Assembly (NCBI GenBank): GCA_029938185.1
Contig: JAOZVK010000411.1
Coordinates: 1 to 5,345 of the forward strand
Source of the DNA: Bacteroidales bacterium
GTDB taxonomy: Bacteria > Bacteroidota > Bacteroidia > Bacteroidales > JAOZVK01
Length of the DNA stretch: 5,345 nucleotides
Direction of reading: 5' to 3'
The position numbers were made by a program, and so were the translations under genes. The notes below the pieces were generated by a model, which ran no database searches, was not told the DNA's origin, and was given only the letters and a program-made list of their open reading frames with translations. Below, piece after piece: positions 1 through 5,345 of this stretch (the first letter of the stretch is position 1; each line of letters opens with the position of its first letter).

Positions 1-301
1 CTATTAAATCATTTTTATTAGTATTTAATAATTAGTGTATTCATAAAAAAACTATGCAATGTATTTTATTGCTTATGTTTCAGGGCGTTGCCCCATGCTA
101 ATGCTTATGTTTCTTACAGGGCAAAAAATTTGAGAAATAAAAATTCAAAATACTAAGCATTTTTTTGAACTAAAGAATGCTAAACATCTTATTTTTAGTA
201 TCTTTTAAGTTCGTAAAATAGAATTAAAACAACTTGAAAAACAAGAGTATCCAAACTTACGTGTATAAGCTAAACTTTTAACTCTTTATGAATGATGCCC
301 T
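1..301. other. Non-coding region downstream of tamB
   Basis: I find no supportable gene here on either strand: frames are short and interrupted by frequent stops. Apart from the GC-richer element at 70-122 the region is very AT-rich. I see no clear rho-independent terminator for tamB after its stop at 302-304. The best small stems nearby, CTTG/CAAG at 233-245 and AGCATT/AATGCT at 156-181, are short and lack a good T-tract in the right direction. The tamB transcript may therefore end by another mechanism or continue past the left edge. Confidence 0.6.
70..122. repeat. GC-richer repeat element with an internal direct repeat and small hairpin
   Basis: Seen: TGCTTATGTTTC occurs at 70-81 and again at 102-113. 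Each copy leads into CAGGGC, at 81-86 and 117-122. Between them lies GGGC-GTT-GCCC (83-93), a potential 4-bp hairpin, and GCCC at 90-93 could instead pair with the second GGGC at 119-122. Bases 81-122 are about half G+C (22 of 42), while the flanks are overwhelmingly A/T. From memory only, similar GGGCGTTGCCC-type intergenic elements occur dispersed in Bacteroidota genomes, but I cannot confirm that here. No open frame of useful length covers it. It may be a REP-like or MITE-like dispersed element, or a remnant of one. Confidence 0.5.
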
Positions 302-3300
302 CTATTCTTTTCTTTCAATATCTTTATTGTTGTTCTTTTTATTTTTTTTCTTGTTCCTTTTTTCTCTATATTTTTTAAATGTAATATTATTCCATATGTC
401 CTTAAAAAGGTCTCCAAAGGTATTAAAATCTTTTCTAAATGATATACCAACTCCTTGTTTATATTGAGATTCTTTATAAGTTTCGCTGCTATATTCGTTT
501 GCTCTTGTAAAACCTTTTAGTCTTACACTGCCCGATTTGTTTAGTTTAACTTCAATTTCGACATCACCCACAATATTGTTCGATTTGTCTTCTGAATTAT
601 TTTTCGAGCTTGGGTTATCATTATCAATTTTACCACCACCAACACCAACATTACTATTAATACTTACTCTATCGTTAAATAGTTGAGTTGATAGCGCAAC
701 TTCAAGTTCATTGGTGGTCATTTCGTCTCCCAGTTGATAGTTTACACCTATATCGAAATTGTCGCTAATTTGTGAAAGCCAATGACTTAATTGATTCGAA
801 AGCATTTCGGTAGTATTAGAACCAACCAAATTAGTGCTATTACTTTCACTAATTTCTGATGTAATTCCAGGTAATGCTTGGAACTTTTTTAATACTAATA
901 ATGAAAGTATTTGCTTGTTAAGATTATCTTCTGGAAGATTTTTCAACAATTCCTCAGTTTTATCTTCTGCACCTGACAAGTCTAAGCCAAAAGATATTTT
1001 GGGATTCATTAGTTTGTTTTTTAAATAAAGATTACAATTTACAGCAATTTTTTTGTCTTTAGAATTATCATCTAAAGTGAGGTCATATAATGGTACTTTC
1101 TTAATCTTATATATTGCATTCAAGTTAATTAAAGCATTAAACGGATTACCTGTCCAAGTAATATTGCCACCTTTTTCTATTGAGAATTTTTTATTTAATA
1201 AATTTTTTAGTGTAAAAAGGTAATCTCCCGAATACAATGTTAGTTTACCAAACATATTAAATTTACCTAAAGTATTTATTTGTAAGTTTAGATTTCCTAT
1301 TCCTCTTGCTTTAATAATATCGCCTACTTTTTCGTCCATAATCAACTGAATTTCAGCATCTGTATTAACATCTATATCAAAATTTAGTTTTACACCTGAT
1401 ATACTTATTTCCTTTTCTTTTATTTTGAATTTTGCTGTAGTATCTTTTGATTCGAATTTTATAAAACTATTGTTATCGCTAATTGTCGAATTTGATGATA
1501 ATGGAATAAAAAATTGAGTATACTTATCTGTTTTAACTGAAACATTAACTTCTACATCTTCTGGAGTACCACCAACTTGAATATTTCCAGTTAGATATGC
1601 TTTACCATAAAAAGATGTAGTATCGCTAACTTTTGTGTTTAACATTAAAAAATTATGAGCATCTAAATTAATATCAAAATTTAAATTATTAAACATATTA
1701 TGAGATATATTACCAGACAAGTATGCATAACTACTCATACTTTCGTTTAATCTTATTTTATTAAATTCTACTTTATTGCTTGTAATAAAAATACTATCAG
1801 AAAAATTATACCTTGTTTGGAGATAATCAACTGTAAAAATAGTTCGAGCAAATTTTAGTTTTGCCGATAATTGGGGCTTATCTGTAGTTCCTTTAAGAGA
1901 AATATCTCCATACACAATTCCCGAAGGTCTTGATAAAATACCTTTTACGAATGGTTTTATAAGCTTAAATTTAAATTTATTTATATTGCCTGTAAAATCT
2001 AAATCTTTACTTTTAGGTGAGTAATATCCTGAAAAATTTATTGATTTTATTTTTCTATTTTGCATACGTGCATCAAGAAAAATTTTTGAGCTATTTTCTA
2101 AAACATTGCTTTTTAGATACAAGTTGCCAATATATATATTATTTAACTTCATATCTGTTATAGAGTCATTTGTTTTAAATAATGCATTTTTATACAAATT
2201 ATATAGTTTAGTTTCGCCATTTACCAAGCCCGAAAAAGATAAACCACTTGGTTTTGTTAAAGGGTTAAAGTTTTGTAAATCGAAATCTATAATTTTTAAG
2301 AAAAGTGTATCGTTGTCTTTTTCCGAAATTGCACCATTGATGTTTATTAGTTGATTATTGTTAATACAAGTAATGTTTTTTAATCTTATATATGTGCTGT
2401 CTATTATTATTTGACGACTATATAGAGCCCATATATTATTATCTAAATTTAATTCCGATGGTTTTATTCTTGCTTTAATTATTGGTTTGTTCGTCTCTTC
2501 GTTTCTTGATAAATAAGCACTTAGATTAATATCTGCCGAACTATATAAACTATCATTATTTTCCCAAATTATATTTGTATTTGTATAATTAGAATTAATT
2601 GCGGTGAAAATCTTTATATTATTGATACCTACATTATCATTATATGTATATTCTTTAGCATCAATGTTAAGTTTTAGGCTATCGTTCTCAGTAATGAGAT
2701 TTATATTTAAATTATTAAAATAGTTATTATAGAATAATATTTGGGCTATATTAGCAGTTAGTTTGAGACTATCTTCAAGAGAATTATAATTTCCTGAAAT
2801 TAAAGAATTTTTTGCAATTTTCACTTCAGGCATAAACATTTCACTCAATATTTTAGTATCTTTGATATTAAACTTATATTCAAAATTATTAATTTTAGTA
2901 CTATCAATTTCAATTGTTATAATAGAATCTTTTGTATTATAGTCTTCAATTTCTTTAAGGGTAGGTACAAATTTATATACAAGCCTTTTGAATGATTTTG
3001 CAATATCAGTTATGTCAATTTTCCCATTGAGTTCAATATCTGCAAATTGTGAATTTATAGTAATTATTGATGTTGAATCAAAATAATTAGGAATTGCTTC
3101 AATAATAATATTTTCATTAGATATTTGTCCTTTAGAATTTGTTATTTCATTCAAAATCAAATAAACATTGCCATCAATATTATTTATTTTATTTCCAACA
3201 AAGTTAGTTTTAAGAATTATTGATGCTGTAAAGCTTGAATCGTTGTAAAGATTAAGCTTATATGGTACAATTTTGTTTACAAAAACCGAAAATTCATACA

Positions 3301-4867
3301 ATGGAACATCGTATGAAAAATCGAATCCACCAATAAAATTAGTTTGAAGATTCTCATCATTAATAACAATGTTACCAAAAAATTTGTTTTGTGTAAAATT
3401 ACCATCAAGAGTAATATCTTTATAGTTATATCTATATAGCATTACACTATCAATTTTTGTATTTGTTTCTACTTCAATTGATTTATTAATATTAATATTG
3501 ATAGTATTTTTGAAAGTTATATTTCCAAAATTTTCCTCATTATCAAGTAATTTTCCAAGGTTGAGATTTACAGCATCTATTTTTCCATTTATATTTGTAT
3601 TTTTTGTTTTTGTTCTATCAATAGTTATTTTGGTATTTATGTTTCCAATATTTGAAATAATATCTCCTTTTGCTTTTATTTTATTAATATATCCACTTAT
3701 TTCTCCAATATAACTTATTCTGCCAACATTAGATAACTGTTGAGGAATTACTATTAACTGTTTTGTAGAATCTTTGGGGCTTTTAATAGTCGCCAAATCA
3801 GCTCTTGTTGTCGAAAGTGTATCAATTTTTATAAATAGAAATGTTTTTTCTATATTTGGTAATCCGCTTATTGATATATGCGACCTTAGTTTTGTTTTTT
3901 TTGCATATTTTATATCCAAACTATCAATAAAAAGTCTACTTATTTTTCCGAAAATATTTCCTGAAACATTTAGTATTTGGTTATATCCTTTTATATCAGG
4001 CACAAAGTAGGATATATCTTTTAAACCAATTTCTGTTGATTTATCAATTTTTACACTTAAATCTATTTCATTAATAAAATCATTAAATGCTTCATATGAA
4101 TTATATACAAACCGAAATTCTTTTGAAAAGAATTTTGTTTGAGCTGTAACAAATTTAAAATCATTTAGATTTATTGTTTTGCTATTTACAACATTTTTAT
4201 ATGCACTAAGCTCATTTAACGCAAAGCCACTTTTTTCTTTAAACGAAAAGTTTTCAATATCAAACAATATTGAGTCTTTTGAAAAAGTAAGTCCTTGTAT
4301 GTCTAAATTTAAATTGTATAAATATAAATCGTTAAAATTTAGGCCATATGTATGTTGTATTGTATCATGTTTTTGGTATCTAAAATTTGTGTTAATTAAT
4401 TCAAAATCAAAACATATTATTTTCCAATTTGATTGATTTACAGTATCTTTCTCTTTTTTATCAGAAGCAAAAGCATCTAAAATAAACTGTAAGTTAGAAA
4501 TGTTCAAAGAGTCTATTTTTAGATTAAATGTTAGATTTTTTAATATTAACTTACTTAAAAAGATTTTTTCTACATCTAAAAAAACATTATACAATTCGGC
4601 TTCAAGCTCTTGTATATGTAGTAGTGTGTCTTTTTGTAAATCTTTTACGAATATATCTTTTAATAAAACAGAGTTAAAAAAAGCAATATCAACTTTTTCT
4701 ATCGAAACTTCGGTTTTTAATTGTTTTGATAAATAGTTTGTTGCTTGTTTTACTAAAATTGATTGTATAAAGCTACTATTAAATAAAATATAGAATACAG
4801 CAGGCCAAAACAATATAGCAAATATTGTTTTAATAAATATTCTAAATTTTCTTTTTTTTCTAGTCAT
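302..4867 (-). CDS. tamB: TamB-family translocation/assembly module protein (DUF490), complete, 1521 aa
   Basis: Seen: residues 1-9 are strongly basic (MTRKKRKFR), followed by a hydrophobic membrane anchor at about 10-29. Next comes the AsmA-like opening typical of Bacteroidota TamB (VKQATNYLSKQLKTEVSIEK, 39-58). About 1000 residues of alternating beta-strand sequence rich in N, I, D and K follow, with no catalytic motifs. The C-terminal TamB domain covers roughly 990-1490: GTTDKPQL (993-1000), MDEKVGDIIKARG (from M1177), SGDYLF (from S1213), GNITWTGNP (around W1238), LSNQLSHWLSQISDNFDIG (around W1363), then NDRVSINSNVGVGG. Known of the family: TamB is anchored in the inner membrane, spans the periplasm as a hydrophobic-groove beta structure, and is linked to outer-membrane protein assembly and phospholipid transport with a BamA-type barrel. 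The length fits Bacteroidota members. The start at 4867 is chosen because the basic-plus-hydrophobic anchor follows at once; no clear ribosome binding site precedes it. The stop is TAG. An odd point is the Lys/Asn-rich tail at 1498-1521. No barrel partner is nearby. I am confident of the family and less so of the exact cargo. Confidence 0.93.
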   Translation of the reverse strand: MTRKKRKFRIFIKTIFAILFWPAVFYILFNSSFIQSILVKQATNYLSKQLKTEVSIEKVDIAFFNSVLLKDIFVKDLQKDTLLHIQELEAELYNVFLDVEKIFLSKLILKNLTFNLKIDSLNISNLQFILDAFASDKKEKDTVNQSNWKIICFDFELINTNFRYQKHDTIQHTYGLNFNDLYLYNLNLDIQGLTFSKDSILFDIENFSFKEKSGFALNELSAYKNVVNSKTINLNDFKFVTAQTKFFSKEFRFVYNSYEAFNDFINEIDLSVKIDKSTEIGLKDISYFVPDIKGYNQILNVSGNIFGKISRLFIDSLDIKYAKKTKLRSHISISGLPNIEKTFLFIKIDTLSTTRADLATIKSPKDSTKQLIVIPQQLSNVGRISYIGEISGYINKIKAKGDIISNIGNINTKITIDRTKTKNTNINGKIDAVNLNLGKLLDNEENFGNITFKNTINININKSIEVETNTKIDSVMLYRYNYKDITLDGNFTQNKFFGNIVINDENLQTNFIGGFDFSYDVPLYEFSVFVNKIVPYKLNLYNDSSFTASIILKTNFVGNKINNIDGNVYLILNEITNSKGQISNENIIIEAIPNYFDSTSIITINSQFADIELNGKIDITDIAKSFKRLVYKFVPTLKEIEDYNTKDSIITIEIDSTKINNFEYKFNIKDTKILSEMFMPEVKIAKNSLISGNYNSLEDSLKLTANIAQILFYNNYFNNLNINLITENDSLKLNIDAKEYTYNDNVGINNIKIFTAINSNYTNTNIIWENNDSLYSSADINLSAYLSRNEETNKPIIKARIKPSELNLDNNIWALYSRQIIIDSTYIRLKNITCINNNQLININGAISEKDNDTLFLKIIDFDLQNFNPLTKPSGLSFSGLVNGETKLYNLYKNALFKTNDSITDMKLNNIYIGNLYLKSNVLENSSKIFLDARMQNRKIKSINFSGYYSPKSKDLDFTGNINKFKFKLIKPFVKGILSRPSGIVYGDISLKGTTDKPQLSAKLKFARTIFTVDYLQTRYNFSDSIFITSNKVEFNKIRLNESMSSYAYLSGNISHNMFNNLNFDINLDAHNFLMLNTKVSDTTSFYGKAYLTGNIQVGGTPEDVEVNVSVKTDKYTQFFIPLSSNSTISDNNSFIKFESKDTTAKFKIKEKEISISGVKLNFDIDVNTDAEIQLIMDEKVGDIIKARGIGNLNLQINTLGKFNMFGKLTLYSGDYLFTLKNLLNKKFSIEKGGNITWTGNPFNALINLNAIYKIKKVPLYDLTLDDNSKDKKIAVNCNLYLKNKLMNPKISFGLDLSGAEDKTEELLKNLPEDNLNKQILSLLVLKKFQALPGITSEISESNSTNLVGSNTTEMLSNQLSHWLSQISDNFDIGVNYQLGDEMTTNELEVALSTQLFNDRVSINSNVGVGGGKIDNDNPSSKNNSEDKSNNIVGDVEIEVKLNKSGSVRLKGFTRANEYSSETYKESQYKQGVGISFRKDFNTFGDLFKDIWNNITFKKYREKRNKKKNKKNNNKDIERKE

Positions 4868-4884
4868 TAAATATATTCAATATT

Positions 4885-4905
4885 ATAGAGATTTTAATTC
4901 TCTAT
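4885..4905. repeat. Short inverted repeat upstream of the tamB start
   Basis: Seen: perfect 7-base arms ATAGAGA (4885-4891) and TCTCTAT (4899-4905) separated by 7 A/T bases, ending 17 bases before the tamB ATG. Neither strand has a proper T-tract after it, so it is not a convincing terminator. It could be an operator for a dimeric regulator or a weak hairpin in the tamB leader. In DNA this AT-rich it could also be chance. TAATATTG at 4885-4878 on the minus strand overlaps its left end and matches the Bacteroidota -7 element TAnnTTTG at all but one position. It would leave a leader of only a few bases, and no TTTG -33 element sits at the right distance, so I do not call a promoter. Confidence 0.4.
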
Positions 4906-4944
4906 CTTTTATAAAATGTTTATTTTAGCCAGAATTTTTTAAAG

Positions 4945-4974
4945 AAAAAAACTTTCCAAAAGTTTTGGAAAGTT
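4945..4974 (-). terminator. Rho-independent terminator of the gene ending at 5065
   Basis: Seen: a perfect inverted repeat with 12-base arms at 4950-4961 and 4963-4974 (AACTTTCCAAAA and TTTTGGAAAGTT) around a single central base. In practice this is an 11-bp stem with a 3-base loop. Read on the minus strand, the stem runs straight into a T-tract (4949-4945, continuing from the stem), then C and three more T. Read on the plus strand, the stem is followed by AATAATAAATTT, a much poorer tract. The direction therefore fits ending transcription of the minus-strand gene on the right, about 90 bases after its stop and before tamB begins. Confidence 0.85.
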
Positions 4975-5064
4975 AATAATAAATTTGTATTCCAACTAAA
5001 ACAATATCATTGACAATTCTACTTTTCTTATTAAGTTAAAATAATATTCGTATAATATTGGCTT

Positions 5065-5345
5065 TCAATCATTCATTGGTTTTTGTGAATTTCCAATTGT
5101 GTTCCGAATTTCTTCATTACAAACTTCTTTTGATTTCAAAATATTTTTAATTTCATCAATATTAGCACCTGTAATTTCGCTAATTTTATTAAGAGAAAAA
5201 CCATATTTTTGTAAATTAGCAATTGTAGTTAGAAGTTTATTTTTAGCTTCTTTCTTTGTTTGTTCCTCCTTTTTTCTTGCTTGTTCTTCTTTTTTTCTTG
5301 CTTGTTCTTTTTCCTTTATTGCCTGTTCTTCATTTTTTTTTGCTT
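5065..5345 (-). CDS. C-terminal end of a probable PD-(D/E)XK nuclease-family (Rpn/YhgA-like) putative transposase; start lies beyond the right edge
   Basis: Seen: an open frame enters from the right edge and runs 92 complete codons to a TGA at 5065-5067. Visible residues 4-31 are four charged heptads (NEEQAIK, EKEQARK, KEEQARK, KEEQTKK), predicting a helix or coiled coil. A compact helical end follows at residues 36-69, including YGFSLNKISEITGANIDEI, then a short polar tail ending in QKPMND. Known of the family: many Bacteroidota PD-(D/E)XK 'transposase' or Rpn proteins (recombination-promoting nucleases) end with exactly this plan, a variable run of charged heptads and then a 'GFS..I...TG...EEI..L' module that resembles a small helix-turn-helix. 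Inference: the catalytic nuclease domain lies upstream, outside the window, and cannot be seen, so activity or decay cannot be judged. It could instead be another protein with a charged coiled coil and a similar tail. A strong terminator follows about 90 bases after the stop, which separates it from tamB. Confidence 0.72.
   Translation of the reverse strand, partial: AKKNEEQAIKEKEQARKKEEQARKKEEQTKKEAKNKLLTTIANLQKYGFSLNKISEITGANIDEIKNILKSKEVCNEEIRNTIGNSQKPMND
5251..5334 (-). repeat. Four tandem 21-bp repeats coding for charged heptads
   Basis: Seen: four consecutive 21-base units inside the partial gene, at 5314-5334, 5293-5313, 5272-5292 and 5251-5271. They code for NEEQAIK, EKEQARK, KEEQARK and KEEQTKK. 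The two middle units differ at only two of 21 bases; the outer units are more diverged. The unit length equals one heptad, so gain or loss of units would keep the frame and change only the coiled-coil length. The array may continue for a few bases past the right edge. Confidence 0.85.

Noticed and set aside
81..122. Short peptide frames through the GC-richer element, such as one reading RALPHANAYVSYRAKN
   Set aside because: No start codon with a credible context, and the length and composition look like translation of a repeat and not a gene.
150..201. Nested weak inverted repeats ATACTAA/TTAGTAT and AGCATT/AATGCT
   Set aside because: The arms are 6-7 bases, share a base, leave large unpaired stretches, and consist mostly of A/T. 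This is easily chance, and there is no proper T-tract for a terminator.
233..245. CTTG-AAAAA-CAAG stem as a tamB terminator
   Set aside because: Only four base pairs, with no sufficient T-tract on the minus strand.
834..4736. Plus-strand open frames at 834-1028, 2106-2354, 3498-3713, 3774-4010, 4179-4436 and 4500-4736
   Set aside because: All lie antisense inside the tamB coding region, have no recognisable domains, and are rich in F, I, S and L as expected from reading the complement of Lys/Asn/Asp-rich codons.
4878..4885. TAATATTG as a Bacteroidota -7 promoter element for tamB
   Set aside because: It has one mismatch to TAnnTTTG, no TTTG -33 partner at suitable spacing, and would leave a leader of only a few bases before the ATG.
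1..5345. CRISPR array, tRNA or rRNA genes, or a new multi-gene defence system
   Set aside because: No regularly spaced repeats with unique spacers, no recognisable tRNA or rRNA sequence, and only one complete gene of a known envelope family plus one partial gene.

Overview
The window reads as AT-rich chromosomal DNA from a member of the Bacteroidota. The main reason is the large minus-strand protein, whose N-terminal anchor and C-terminal segment look like the TamB (DUF490) proteins of that phylum. The neighbouring gene end, with a charged heptad repeat and a short helical C-terminus, also fits the PD-(D/E)XK/Rpn-type 'putative transposase' proteins that are multicopy in many Bacteroidota. 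The very low GC, the many AAA/AAT/ATT codons and the lack of a strong Shine-Dalgarno sequence agree with this. Family calls were made by eye, without a database search.

Layout from left to right: (1) 1-301 is non-coding as far as I can see. It holds a GC-richer repeat-like element at 70-122 in otherwise very AT-rich DNA. (2) 302-4867, minus strand, is one complete 1521-residue TamB-family protein filling about 85% of the window. (3) 4868-5064 is an intergenic region. It carries a strong rho-independent terminator for the gene on its right, and a 7-bp inverted repeat just upstream of the tamB start. (4) 5065-5345, minus strand, is the 3' end of a second gene, probably a PD-(D/E)XK (Rpn/YhgA-like) nuclease-family protein. 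It contains four 21-bp heptad-coding repeats, and its start lies beyond the right edge.

Both genes run leftward. The terminator between them implies that tamB is transcribed separately, so the two are probably neighbours without a shared function. The TamB-family protein would be anchored in the inner membrane and span the periplasm as a long beta-rich lipid conduit, working with a BamA-family outer-membrane barrel. No partner barrel gene lies in this window. I do not see a new multi-gene system. The points most worth checking are the GC-rich intergenic repeat, the coding minisatellite, the inverted repeat before tamB, and the basic C-terminal tail of TamB.
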